Source: Paramacrobiotus metropolitanus
Lineage: Eukaryota; Tardigrada; Eutardigrada; Parachela; Macrobiotidae
DNA: 64,000 nucleotides
Reading direction: 5' to 3'
Assembly (NCBI RefSeq): GCF_019649055.1
Contig: NW_026570323.1
Location: 372,001 to 436,000 of the forward strand
Made by a program: the position numbers and the translations under genes. The notes below the pieces were generated by a model. That model did no database searches. It worked only from the letters and a program-made list of their open reading frames with translations, and was not told where the DNA came from. Below are positions 26,941 to 39,324 of this stretch, one piece after another; within the stretch, counting starts at the first letter, position 1; every line of letters starts with the position of its first letter.

Positions 26941-27793
26941 TTATTAACAAAACTGTATATATAGTGGTAGTAAAGTTTCTCGCGCACCTTGAAATGTACC
27001 GATCTTTGTCGCAGTCTGAAAGATTGTGTACCAATTTTTGTTACGAGAATGGGCTAAAAGAAAGCTGTTTGTGCAAAAGCTGTTTGCGCATGTTCAGATA
27101 CATATTAAACTCCCGTTACCTGTTTATCAGTCTATATGTGTAGTGACTGTGTAGTGTGTACTGAATGTATCCCTAATGATCAATCCTCGCCCATTCGTTA
27201 TACATGTAGCTGTTCCTCCTACGTGCCTCCAGTGCATGCACTTTTGCACAGCCGTCTCATCGCACGCTGACCGGTGGTCATTTCTTAACAGTTCACTTCT
27301 GCCAAACACTTCATCTAACCCTTCATTTCCGATACAGTGTACACGCTCACACAAGCTGCCGGTTGCCGTGTTCTTATAATTCAAAGAGCGGCCGCCGAAA
27401 GAGGATCAGTACCAGGCTGTCACGTGCGGGTGGTAGACGCAGCTTGCTTTCTGCGCGGTTGGCCGCCGTAGTTGCATCGGACCGGTATTCGGTGGAAGCA
27501 GAAACTGCAGCTACTTATAGATAAACTATCATTGATAGATAATGATAGCTAAACTGAACTGAAATACGTAAGTCAGTCAGATGCAAAAACGTACTTAATT
27601 TCGCCTTTTCGATTGTTTTAAGTACAGTACTTTTTAATCATAATTGTCAGATGATTTACGAGCACACCATATCTTGCAGAATTTTGACTGGCAAAACTCC
27701 AGTGTACTGGCCGACTACGCTTTGTCCTGTTTGTCCCTGTAAAATCTGATTGTAATCCAAACGTTCACTAACTGTTACCAAATTCTAGCAGCG
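26941..27793. other. intergenic between tandem BTB genes
   Basis: A segment near 27378-27420 (TTCAAAGAG then GGCCGCCGAA) resembles 34806-34840, which likewise lies about 400 bases ahead of the next BTB start. This is probably shared upstream sequence copied with the genes. No separate gene is supported. Confidence 0.35.
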
Positions 27794-30683
27794 ATGTCTG
27801 AAAATCTCACAGTCACGCCGTTGTCGAACTTGGAAAATCCCGGTTCGGTCACAAAGATTGGCGATTGTATCAAGCCCCTGTTGGTCTCTGGAGATCTGAG
27901 TGATGTTCAGTTTGCCGTGGGACGTGGTTATGGCCCAACAAAGATCTTTCCAGCTCATAGGTGGGAGTATTAACTTGGAATCTATAAATGAATGCACTAT
28001 ATACTGTGAATGAGAATATTAACTTTGAATGCGCTATTACTGTATTTCTTTCCAGTTCTTTGTAATACTAAAGGTATCCTGTGATTACAATGCATACTAT
28101 CAGGACTCTTTTTGATTGTCTCTAGAATAATGGTCTGACTGTATTAAATATTCTAAATTACAGTACAACACTTATATGTATCATGTCGGCATCTAAATTC
28201 AGGTTGATAATGAGCGTCCGCAGCGCAGTGTTCCGTGCGATGTTCTTTGGAAGTATGTCCGATAACTGCACGGCTCCAATCGACATTCCGGACATCCTCC
28301 CTGAGGCCTTCGCTAATCTGCTGAGGTATGTCGGCACTCTGTGTATAGGAGTGCGCTGTCTTTGTGGTGCATACGGTAAACCACATTAATATGTAGCTAC
28401 ATTTACACCGATGCGGTGGCGGATTTCACAGAGGACAACGTGTTTGACACGTTAAAGTGCGCTGACAAGTACGACCTACCGCTACTGCTTGCGATGTGCA
28501 CTAGCTTCGCCCTGCAAACGCTCAACATCAACAACTGCTTGGACATTTTGGACAACGTAGGTCATCCTTAGTGGCTTATGTCAACCTCGGCCTCACCTGT
28601 CGTGCGTTTTTGAAAATTTCTTGCACAGGCGGTGCAGTATGCAGCTGCGGCGCCGAGCATTCCTAAAAAGTGTTTGCGTCTAATTGACGAGTCACCGGAA
28701 ACTATTTGGGAATCGGAGCAGTTCTGTGCAATTGGACTGGAGGCTCTACGCCTCATTCTCCAACGAGATACGCTGACCGCCAACGAATGTACCATTTCCC
28801 GGGCTGTGGATAGGTGAATAATTTTGAATAGCCTTTCTTTTAGTGACACAGAACGGCGAACCCGTTTTGTCTGGGATTCTTATCAGCTGCTTTATGGCAG
28901 GTGGGCTACAAACATGTGCACTCAGCGGAACATGGAAGCTTCCTCCGTTAATCGACGCGAAGTACTAGGCCAGACACTGTATCTCATCCGGTTTCCACTC
29001 TTAAGTGACGCTCAGTTGGCGGATGGACCGGCGAGGGTGGGTACTTGTGGCCTTGAGGAATGTTTTACTGGTTTGTTTTTTTCCAGCTTCACGATCGCGA
29101 CGTTTCGCATGCTTACGACTCACGGTGAGGCGTGTTATCCGCGGAAACACACAATAGCACATAAACACTTGAAAGATTCTTTTCAAAATAATCAAACTTT
29201 TCGATTTCTCGTACCACAGGGTTATGTCAATTTTAAGTTTGACAAATATTTGGCATACCAACATGTAAATTGTCCAAACATCGGTGTGCAAACTTTGTCC
29301 TCAATGTCAAGGAAATTCAAGAGCAAAGTGCTAAAACTGTTGCAAGACTAACAGTGGATTGATTAAAATTATATGTGCATGCAAATTTCTTGTCGCAGAT
29401 GTCCTGAATGTATCCCAGCTAACAAGAAGTAATGCCGTTAATTTCAAGCTGCAATCGAATTTGAAATTTTGAAATATAATAACATTTCTGTTTACTGACT
29501 AGGAAACTGGAACCAATAATTATCAATGTACATGATGTTTGTAACGGATGTACTGGTATAAGTTGTAACTTGCATGTATTAAGTACTGTATGCGGTCGAG
29601 TAACTACTTTACCATAAATCTTTATGCCTAGAATGATATCGTAGCCAGGCAGGGAAAGAACCATTTATGTAGTTAGGAAAGAACGTAAGCGTAGCTATAA
29701 AAGAAGAGAAGATTGTCAAAAAATTAAAAAATAGGATGGACATAGGAAACCACGAAACTGCATAACCATAGAAGTATGGTCACAGCTTTCATCAACTGTT
29801 TTGACGGCAGTTGAACTCAGCGTTGACCGAGTAAATGAACCGCTACAGTCAGACTGGATCGGTAAAAGTTGTATTAATTAGATTGGTCTATTGCTGCAAT
29901 CCGAGGCATTGGACATCTACCTCTACAAGCACGCCGACATCAAACCGCAGCTTCCGTTTCCTACGGAGCCCCGACAAAGTTAGCAGACCCATGGCTTTGC
30001 TGCTTCCTGCAACCTCGCTATACAAACTGCTGTTGCTTTTACAGATGTACGCGCTCAGGGCGTTCTTAATTATACGATTCCGAATGTCAGAAAGCTGTCG
30101 GAGGCTTCCACGTTCAGCGAGCCAGTGGCAGTCAGAAAGCTTCTTTGGTAGGAGATTAAGGGAGCAAAGACAGACAATAGGTGAAGGCTAAGTAAAACCA
30201 TTTCACATTTTAGGGGTATCAGCGCTAGAAAAGAAACGCAAGGTGCTGATGAGTCTGCTGCTCTCAGCCTCTGTCTGTGGTGTTCTGGCTATCCGGAATC
30301 ACCTTCGTGGATGTGTCAGGTTAATGCCGAAATGCGCTTGCTTCCATGGAAGCCGGAAACTGCACCAATTAAAAGAAGTATAATTGCTTGTGTGACATTT
30401 CAACTTCCGGTCTACCCTGATGATCTGTTGCATGGAAATTTTGTAGAGTTTGCCAAAGTGTTCGGCAAGAATAGACGCTGCTGGGGCGGGAAATATGTCT
30501 CTATGGAGGTCAGGGTTTTGTGCACGGAAATCATAAGTCGCTTTAACTGACTTACTTGCTGGTCATATACGCTTGTATCCGTAGCAACTGCTTGATCCGA
30601 AGAAAGGCTACGTCAATCCTACCGACTTTTCGTTGAGACTGCAGGTACATGTTGCTGCTGACCTTCCCACTGGAATCGAATGA
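27794..30683 (+). CDS. intact BTB-BACK-MATH protein
   Basis: Probable Cullin-3 adaptor of 431 residues. Exons are 27794-27960, 28203-28325, 28397-28556, 28629-28813, 28901-29036, 29882-29978, 30045-30147, 30214-30377, 30447-30508 and 30585-30683; every junction is GT-AG and in phase. BTB is about residues 35-110 (LSDVQFAVGRGYG, IDIPDILPEAF, YIYTDAV). BACK is about 115-257 (YDLPLLLAMCTSF, RDTLTANECTI, LIRFPLLSDAQL). The hinge is about 258-289 (LLLQSEALDIYLYKHAD). MATH is about 290-431 (VLNYTIPNVRKL, LCLWCSGYPESPSWMCQ, NRRCWGGKYVSME, LLDPKKGYVNPTDFSL). Tryptophans and the LLDP-KGYV strand match the USP7-type MATH pattern. Intron 5 is the long one (845 bases). This is the reference copy of the MATH subfamily here. 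Confidence 0.88.
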
Positions 30684-31290
30684 ATGGAGCGTCGACGCAT
30701 AAAAAATAGCGACGCTTGTAAAAGATAAGCGTCTTCCGAAAGAGTTTTAGTTCCGCCCTTCATGTTGCTGCCGTGTAAATGGCTGCAGTTTCTGACGAGT
30801 TGTGTACCGATTCTTTTGCTAGACTTATCGTGGCACAAGAGAACGTAAGCTGACTACCTGAGTGAGATGCTAATAATTTATTGGACTGTGTGTAGGGATG
30901 CCGTCTGTTCCACACAAACGCTTTTTGTATTTCCCGCAAACACGATTTTCTATTCGCAGTACGTACGCAGTACAGTGTTTACCCTAGCTTCCGCAATATT
31001 TGCAATCGTAATGTGATTTTGTTTTTATCTGCGTATACTGTATTAACTGAGTGCCCAAAAAATCAAATGTTTGCTTAACGTCCTGCAGCTTATGCAATTT
31101 GATATGGCCTTCGTGATACAGTTGCACTATACCAGCATTTAAAAATTCAGAAAGATACCGTTACAAGCGAGCAACTAGAAGATTAAAAAAAGAAGAAGAT
31201 GATTTTAATCTAAGTACTGAGCCCCGTTTGCCATATTCTCGTTCATGCCACCTCTAAACTGATTCGCTAGAAAAAGAGCTGCGGTATGTC
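30684..31290. other. intergenic between convergent genes
   Basis: No coding segment is supported. The sequence becomes AT-rich toward 31200. Confidence 0.4.
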
Positions 31291-33520
31291 TCAGTTAGTT
31301 CCGTCGGATCCGGCCAAGGCTCCAGAGCCGGTTCCCACATTCAAGGCATCCAACACTTGTTGATATCCGGTGATATGGTTCTGCATACAGTTTGTAGGCG
31401 GCCCCATGGGACATATTAGTTTATCAGCGGTACGAAAATACAGCGAGACATCATTGGCACTGCATCCGAATTTATTGAAGAATCCATTTTCCACGGCGTC
31501 AAACGCTGCACGATCAGCCGACGTCAGCTGTAGTGGATTGGCGCGAATGCAGTGCACCACCACCGGTGCATCGCAGACACCGGCCTGCGCATTCTGCTGG
31601 CCGCCGAAGCGCTAATCAGAGGAGAAGCAGATGGCCCAATATTGTGGAATTCAGCTACCATGTTCACCGGGTCTGGTTCGGGGGCGAACATTCGTCGGTA
31701 CACGTAGTAAGTTCCACTAATCTATCAAAAGTTTAAAACCAACCGGGTACAACTTCGGTTTCTGATATATAAGGTAAACTGATTCGGGCTTTTACCAGGG
31801 TGTTATTGATTACTCCTGGGGAGGGCATTGTATTTGGCCATTTGCAAATCGATGACGTGGTGTTACTGCTTCCATAGCTCGATGCCGCAATGGTTGCTGT
31901 TGACGATGAACCTAGAGTAGCCAATACGCGCACATAATTACTTTCAGATTCAAGTAAAATGTTATTTCAACTGTTATTACGATATTAATTTAATTGTCAT
32001 TTAAATTCAACGCACGGTATTTAAGTACACGTTATTGCGATATTATTATTTGACCAGTGGTAACTGCGCAGTTACGCATTAGTTTGGGCGTTCGTTCAAG
32101 CGGCTTCCGCGGTTACTTACTTGTGGTGTTCACAATGGTGTTCCTCATGCCTCGATAATCCTCGCCAATGCAGCCCGGTGGCTCTACCGGTATGCACAGG
32201 CCCTTTGGCTCCCACTCATCCCTGGGTATACTCTGTACTGTAATGCAGTATTTGGAAAATATGGAGTTAATGATGTTGTCAAAACTGTCCATTTGCTCTG
32301 CCGACAGCCGGTCTGGTCGCGTCCGAGTTTGCGCGATAATGGTGGGTGCCGCGCAATGGACACCGTCCGCCCGTGGCTTACTGCAGCCGTAGCTGACCAT
32401 AAGATTTTGGTAATCGTGGTACAGAACCACGAAATCCGTTGGACCTGCGACATTCGGTTACAGTAATTGCTTTAAGAAACAGATTGTCAAAATTACAGTA
32501 GATTGTACGGTAGAGCGGTAATGGTTTACCGCATTTGTGCACTGAAGCTGCTACCGTATGGCTGCATCCACCATATCTCACAACTGAAACGGCACCATGA
32601 GTCTGCGATAGATGTGTGTGTTACATCACTCTACGCCGGTTATAGTTACACCGCCCTTATACGGGTCGCTCGTTTTCTGGAAAGGCCTAGCTGGATAAAG
32701 CAAAAGCACCTCGAATACGAAACATTGTATTGGCGGGCATTTTATGGTATTTTTAAGAAGTTATATCATTGTCAGGTTTCGAAAAACTGATTTTTCAAAT
32801 TGCTCATACGGCAAGAATGCTGTCTTATCTGTAATCGAGAACCACATGAGTTCAGTATGGCCGATAGCGAGTTGCAAAAAAGTTATTGATTGTTATAAGC
32901 TGTACAGTAACGATTCTGCTGTCAACGTTGTTTGCATCGCGCACAAGCGATTCTGCCGCTCAGACCAAGAACACGGTATAACTTCTTCTTAAGACCGGTC
33001 GCTTTTAAGTGTTACTGGCAAGCATACGCACGCATAATGTAGTTGTCATTGGGTCCGCCAAGGTCTCCGATTTGTTGTCCACTGGAAGTATAAGATCCTG
33101 TCCAGTGCTGGGTTGGGCAAAATGATAAACTGGATGGGTCGGTTGAATTCTGGAGACGTCTGATCTGCCACCATTGCAGATATCCCGGTGCGCTGGTAAC
33201 CGGATCCGCATATGGCGCTATGCTCTGGATACTTATCTCTACTGTAGCGGGATAGGTTCCGCCCATTTGACGGTATGAATACCATTGGCCGAACGCCTAA
33301 TAATAACGTGAAGCTCCATTAAAAGCCAAATTTCAATAATGCCAATAATGCCAAATGCCAATAACTCCAGATAATGCCATTGCTTAAATTAATCCTACTT
33401 GTCGGGGATCATCTCCGCCGATTCCTTGCAGCCTGGTGGGGAGAGACGGTGAACACTGTTGCGCTGAGCATTTTGGAAAGCCAAATGCAGCTATTAAGCA
33501 GAATAGTGCATTATTGATTC
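31291..33520 (-). pseudogene. paralog of the modular secreted protein, with an internal deletion
   Basis: On the - strand: first exon 33399-about 33520 (signal-like LFCLIAAFG then KCSAQQC), module A exon 33032-33296 (WYSYRQMGG ... YIM), module B exon 32121-32444 (YGC, LSAEQMDSFD), exon 31796-31911 (CKWPNTMPSPG) and a last block 31291-31721. In the paralog at 9704-12240 that last block is two exons with an intron. Here it jumps near 31610 from the middle of the first (SASPLIS) into the second (GGQQNAQAGVCD), losing the end of one exon, the intron and the start of the next. The two parts are in different frames, so the product cannot be completed as it stands. The C-terminus ends GSDGTN without the Gly-Thr expansion. 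Confidence 0.7.
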
Positions 33521-35192
33521 GATGTCAAAGATATTTTCAAATATTTTCATACCGACACAAAGAAGGGTCATCACAAAATTCATGTTAAATGATAAATTAG
33601 TACATCCAAACCAGGCCGACTTTAAGAAGAAAGGGGGTGCTGCACCGTACATATAATATTTTGAAACGCACCGAAGTTAAACTGTTGCGACTGCTGGTGT
33701 ACAGTGCAAGACATAACCGCGTGCACTTTCACAACAGTCATGCGATCGACGTAAAAAAATACCTACCTATGCGGCAGTGATTAATGGGAGTATTAACCTT
33801 AATTGCTGTAGTAGAATAACAATTCCATCAGAACCCGTAACGCATAAATAAGCCTTAACGTATGGCTGCCTGCGTATGCATGTTGCATACTGCACTGCAT
33901 GCATGATGCCCACCTTGGCATCACATGGTGACTGTAATTGGGGAAACTCGGGAAACTCAGAAGTATATAACGGTACTGCCAAAAATTCTCCGCCAGTCGA
34001 TCAATCGCAAACTTATGTCAATGGCGCGTAATCCTTTAAATTTTTTCTCTTGTTTTTAACGAATGCTCTTGTACATGTTACAGGTCCCTGCAAAGTTGAG
34101 CAAACTGTGCGCGCAATACGGGAGCGAATCGTAGCACTGGATGTATAGCATTTGCTCGATTCGGTATTAGGTTGGGAGGTACATAATAATAGTATTAATT
34201 TTCATACTTCCAAGGTTTTATTGATTTTGCAAAATAGAATAACGGCAGCCAGAATGTGAAATACAAACTACCGAGGACGCAACAACCATGGATTACTGCG
34301 GCACAGCAGATCGCAGATTCACAGTAATCGGAAAGCTGCCGTCCGATAAATCCATCCATCGAAGCGATTCGCTAGATGCTATTCGGAGATCCATTGCGAA
34401 ATACCCGATACCGCAAGATGTCGCACTCTAAACTCATGCTTTCTACTGCAGCAACGAAAAGTGCGCGTACGTCGAGCGAATACAACAACGCTTGATCGCT
34501 GGGCGTTGGTTATTTTTACAGTAATGTCTCTACGCAACGAAGGGTGACTGCCATAACTTTGGCTTCCTCGCCATAATTAGCTTTTTCAATCGTAAGAATA
34601 TCCCAACGTTGCGTGCTGGGGAACATTGTATTAGGATATTATGGTTACCATCTTGAGCCCAAAACCCGCGCTTCAAAAAACCTTCCATATGAGGAGCGCT
34701 TTCTCCACAAATACAGCACCAACCTTCCCATATTCCTGTAGGGCATGCGCTTTATATTGTACTTGCCAAATGTCGGCAAAGAGCCACGAGTGTCGGTGCA
34801 GTGTTCAAAGAGAGGCCGCCGAACACCAATCAATGCCAAACTGCCACTTGCTGGGTGATGGCAACTACGCATTAGAGTTCTGGGTGGTTGACCGCCCGCA
34901 GGTGCGGGGCACGATTCGCTGGCAATAAAACTGCAATATCAATACGTGTACGGTGTATCTTTGACTCTTTACTCTTTAGTAGTGTTAGTTTCTGATTTCC
35001 GATAATTTCTTGAGAAAGTTTATCCAATATCCATGGTACGAGGAGTCAGTAGACTCAGTACTACAGATCTTTCTGAATCTGGAATGTGGAGACCAGCAGT
35101 GTGCGCTGCATAGTGAATCACTGTTGCTGCGCTTTTGTGCATTGGATTTCGTAAACTGGCTGTGTTCTGAACGTTAGCCAGTTTGATCACTC
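33521..35192. other. intergenic with a decayed coding-like stretch
   Basis: Between about 34720 and 34928 two frames give protein-like text (GNYALEFWVVDRP ending RGTIRWQ, and VSVQCSKRGRR ahead of it) separated by stops. This suggests a degraded exon of unknown family. The rest shows no gene. Confidence 0.3.
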
Positions 35193-37349
35193 ATGTCTGG
35201 AAATTCCGTGCCATCATCGTACCCAGAAAGCCGCGGTGCGTTCGCGAAGATGGGTGAATGCATCAAACACCTGTTCCTTCGTAGAGAAATGAGCGATGTT
35301 GAGTTCGCGGTGGGGCGTGATTATGGCGTGGCGCAGCTCTTTCCAGCACACAGGTGCTTGCTCAGTTGCTGGTCGAAAACAGTGTGTTAACTCGTCCCAT
35401 GATAATCGCTGTGTGTGTAGACTTCTCTTGAGTGCGCGTAGCGAGGTGTTTCACACCATGTTCCATGGAAGTCTGCCGGAGACTAGCACAGCTCCCATCG
35501 ACATTCCCGACATTCATCCCGAGGCCTTCGCTAATATGCTCAGGTAGTCTGACGTAACGATATTTCGTTGCCAGTGCAGCGAATGTTTCATAACGAGGCA
35601 GCATATCGTACAGCTACGTCTACACCGACGCCGTAACGGATTTCACCCACGAAAACGTCTTCCACACATTAATGTGCGCTGACAAGTACGATCTACCGTT
35701 GCTGGTAGTGCTGTGCACTGACTTCGTCTTGGGCACGCTCAACTCCCACAACTGCCTGCAGATTCTGGACACGGTAAGTTGTATCGATGGTTGGGAGCTT
35801 TTTGCTACACTGAGCGGTTCTGCTTTCGCAAGAACCTGGGTTTTTGTAGGTGATGCACAATGTCCTTGCCTCGCCGAGTATTCTCGAGAAGTGTTTGTCT
35901 TTGATTGATGAATCAGCGACAACCATCTGGCGGTCGAATGAGTTCTGTCAAATCGGACCAGAAGCTCTTCAAGCCATCCTTCAACGGGATACTTTAACCG
36001 CCAACGAACATACCATTTGTTCTTCTGTTACCAAGTAAGCATTCCCAATAGCTTTTTAGAGATCCGGAAAGGTGAGCCTGTTTATCTATGACCGATCAGC
36101 CGTTGTCTTGTAGGTGGGCTACCAACATGTGCACGCAAAAGGACATGGAAGCTTGCTCCGCCAACCTAAGGGAAGTATTGGGCGACATGTTGTATTTAGT
36201 CCGATTCCCTCTTTTGACCGACACTCAGCTGCGGGATGGGCCTGTCAAGGTGCGGTCTTTACCACTAGGGTAGTATATGTAATTGTTTATTGGGCAATAG
36301 CCGCCATAACAACAAAAGTGCAAGCGCGGGCACACTACTTTACAGTTAAAATTTAAACATTAAAAAAACAACCAAAATCTCTATCCATATAGTATATAAG
36401 GATAGAGATAGTATATAAGGATAGAGAGGGTAGTATATATAAGGATAGAGAGGGTAATATATAAGTTTTCAGTTTGTTGGAATTACCCAAAACATGCTGG
36501 AACAAGGCGTGTGTTTTAGAGCGGTTTGTTGCTGTATTCGGAGGCAGTGGACATCTACCTCTACAAGCATGCCATCATCATACCCCAGCTGCCATTCCCT
36601 ACGGAGCCTCGGCAAAGTAAGGATCGTGTGTGCGTTTGATAAAATTGCATCCATGTTTATTAACATCACTTGGTGTCTAGATGAACGCGCTGCGGGTGTC
36701 ATTAATTACACAATTCCCGATATCAGAGAGCTGCAAGAAGCGTGCTCGTATTCGTTCAGCGAAAAGATAACCGTCCGAAAGCTGTTTTGGTAAGTGGCGG
36801 TTAGAGTTGACTGAAGGTGGCCGCGATTGATACGCATCGTTTTGCAAGTCTGTTGGCGCTGGAATGGGCAAACGCGGCGCATCTGCTGTTCTGGAGCTCT
36901 ACCTGCGCTGCAGTGGCGGTTCGAAATTGACTCCCTGGGCGTGCCACGTTAATGCAGATGTGCGCGTGCTGCCATGGAGCAGGGAAACTGTCCCAGTAAC
37001 GAAATGTACGCTCACTTACGTGGTTATTTATGTCTGAGATAACCCAGAATGAAATTCCCCGCAAGTGGTCTTCGAAATTTTTTAGCCTTCTCCCTGATGT
37101 TCGACAAGGAAAAACGCTGCTGGGGCCTAAGGTTTATCACTATGGAGGTCAGGATTTTGTGCGCGGAAAATTTCTGTCTTCTGTCGCAAACGCATAGTTA
37201 CAGGTTGCACACGCACTGTATTCGTTGTTCATATAAGTTTGTCTCCCCAGGAATTACTTGATCCGGAGAATGGTTACGTCAATCCTAGCGACTTCTCCTT
37301 GAGACTGCAAATTCAGGTGGCTGCTGACCGTTCGGTTGGGATCGAGTGA
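35193..37349 (+). CDS. BTB-BACK-MATH protein, one doubtful acceptor
   Basis: Exons are 35193-35353, 35421-35543, 35614-35773, 35850-36034, 36114-36249, 36520-36616, 36681-36789, 36849-37005, 37086-37147 and 37251-37349. BTB: MSDVEFAVGRDYG, IDIPDIHPEAF, YVYTDAV. BACK: YDLPLLVVLCTDF, LVRFPLLTDTQL. Hinge: LLLYSEAVDIYLYKHAI. MATH: INYTIPDIRELQ, LELYLRCSGGS, HVNADVRVLPW, KRCWGLRFITME, LLDPENGYVNPSDFSL. All junctions are in phase except exon 8. The conserved acceptor GCAG reads GCAAG here, which puts exon 8 one base out of register with both neighbours. The gene is therefore probably impaired in its MATH domain unless an unseen alternative acceptor is used. Intron 5 carries an AT-rich microsatellite. 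Confidence 0.78.
36391..36465. repeat. AT-rich microsatellite in an intron
   Basis: Three imperfect copies of GTATATAAGGATAGAGA, with GGG between some copies. It lies in intron 5 of the BTB gene at 35193-37349. No function is implied. Confidence 0.85.
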
Positions 37350-37611
37350 GTGCAATTGCGTGTTTGGACATATGAGATACAGTTTTCTTAGCATCATCAA
37401 GGTTTTCCTTCATTCGCGCATCGAGAAATGGAGTAATCCTTTTGTCTGTTTGATTTTTGTCATTTCTTTGTGGGATATTTTTGGTGACCCTGGAGCTCGT
37501 GAGCTGATCACAGTTAATTAGTCTTCGTTTTTCTGGGTAAATTCGTATGTTTTCACCTTATTTAAGTAAAACTAGTGAAAATAATGTTTCGCGACCGGAA
37601 ACGGTACACAT

Positions 37612-38276
37612 GTGCCCACTACTGTATACAACTGCTCTCCTATGCCTTGGCGGTCGGTAGCGACACCACCAAAGACCAACAAAGCACCAATCTTCCAGTG
37701 GAAGCTTCAAGCTTCCACTTTCGAGTACATAACTCACTTACCGATGCCAGACCGGTCATATGTGCAGTTTGCAAAGAGAGGGCGCCTAAAGGACATTGGC
37801 TCCAAATTACTGTCACTTGGGGGTGATGCTGACGGTGGGTCTGTCTCTCTTGGCGTCTTCCTTTATTGTTATGGCTACCAGAAATCGGACCCTGTGGCAT
37901 GCCAGGCCACTGCTGAACTTTGCCTGCTGCCGTGGAAAATGGGAGTTGCATCGTTTAAGAGACGTATGCACACTGCACATCAATTTCCTTATTGTTAGAC
38001 AAGCTTTGTTACAGTCTATGTAGTGAATCTAGTATCTACACAACGGAGTCTTTATTAAACTTTATCATTTTGCAGAACTATCCCACTTGTTCGATAAGAA
38101 TCCATGTGGCTGGGGATACCCGCAGTTTATCTTTATGTATGGAGGTGAGGTTCTGCGCAGGGAAACCTTTGGCTATCTATTGCTGACATAGGTTGATTTT
38201 CTAGAAAAATCCTTCTGACTCTTCCCTGAAACTGCAAATCCAGATTACTGCTGAACTTCCTGCTGGGATGGAGTGA
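37612..38276 (+). pseudogene. solo MATH-domain fragment behind a BTB-BACK-MATH gene
   Basis: Three segments match MATH exons 8-10: 37612-37963 (IFQWKLQ, then LGVFLYCYG, CQATAELCLLPWK), 38076-38144 (LSHLFDKN, CGWGYPQF) and 38205-38276 (SSLKLQIQITAELPAGME then stop). The second segment is four bases longer than usual before its donor, so the last segment is read out of frame and meets a stop. The last exon also lacks the LLDP-GYVN part. No BTB or BACK exon precedes it. It is a decaying duplicate, or a source of alternative 3' exons for the gene just upstream. Confidence 0.55.
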
Positions 38277-39324
38277 ATCGACTGCAGTGCTGGATGATCG
38301 AGGGGGGGTAACGAAGCGCTTAAAGGATAATGTACTCTTAGTTGTTTGGGGAAGCGTTTTGAGACCGTGCATGCGTGAACGACGCACCCTGTTGACGAAT
38401 TTGTACAAGCTCTTGCTGCTAGATTTTCTGTGGCATAAGAGCTAGTTATGCTAACCTAATTAGATAAGATGGGTTCAGCTGTAGACTCTTATGTTTCTGG
38501 ACAGCTTTTGTTTTTGGCGATCCTTTTTTGGCAGAGTGCGGCTTTCATATGTGTGTCAAGTTTACAGTACTGTATATCAATGCAGCTTATTTAATGTACA
38601 TCAGTACAATGCGCTGGTCCTTTTACTCGTCTAAGCACCTTGGCCCGAATTTTGTCATAGTTCTAGTTAGTAAATCATCTCAGACGAATACTATATCAGA
38701 CGTAACGTTCAGGTACCTAATTGCACTGCACTGCAGATGCGAACACATAAGTAAAGCCTGAAAGAGTTTTTGTAACGTAGTTTCTTCTGTAGGGAAAACT
38801 TTTCGGCATGGAGTTGACAGAATTAGGGCGCATGCCATGGAAGCCCGTGCGCATTAAATTTATTGTCCGGCACATTTGTTCGTTATTGTTTCAGCTGTAG
38901 TTTTCGTTCGCTTGAGCCAATAATTTTATCGCCGTAGAACAAGACTCAAAGTGGCTACCAGTAACTGCTTCGATACGCCAGGTTTTAATTTTAGACAGCG
39001 GTAAACTTGCTCATTCAAAATTGTGGACATTCCAGACTAACCGACGTCCGCTACAGGAAATATCCGCAGCACTCTGTATAGTAAATCAGGAAACAACAAA
39101 CACACAACAAGCTAGGTATAATCAACAGCAAAAAAATAGAGACGATTGATGTTTTCTTTGGAGCGTGTATAATATTTCTACCTTACTAATAAAATCAAAA
39201 ACAGCAGCAAAGTGCACCGCAAAGTATCACCATGAAAATAAGATCAACGAAAAAGTGCAGGACTAAGTGGGTAATCCAAGGACGCTACATTACAAGGGGG
39301 GTTTGGACTTTGGACTGTAAACGG
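38277..39324. other. intergenic, no gene seen
   Basis: This spacer lies between the MATH fragment and the convergent phosphatidyltransferase gene. No coding or repeat structure is supported. Confidence 0.4.

Noticed and set aside
29037-29351. Open frame extending from BTB exon 5 into the intron
   Set aside because: A GT donor lies at 29037, all paralogs splice at this codon, and the downstream hinge exon at 29882 is in phase only after splicing.
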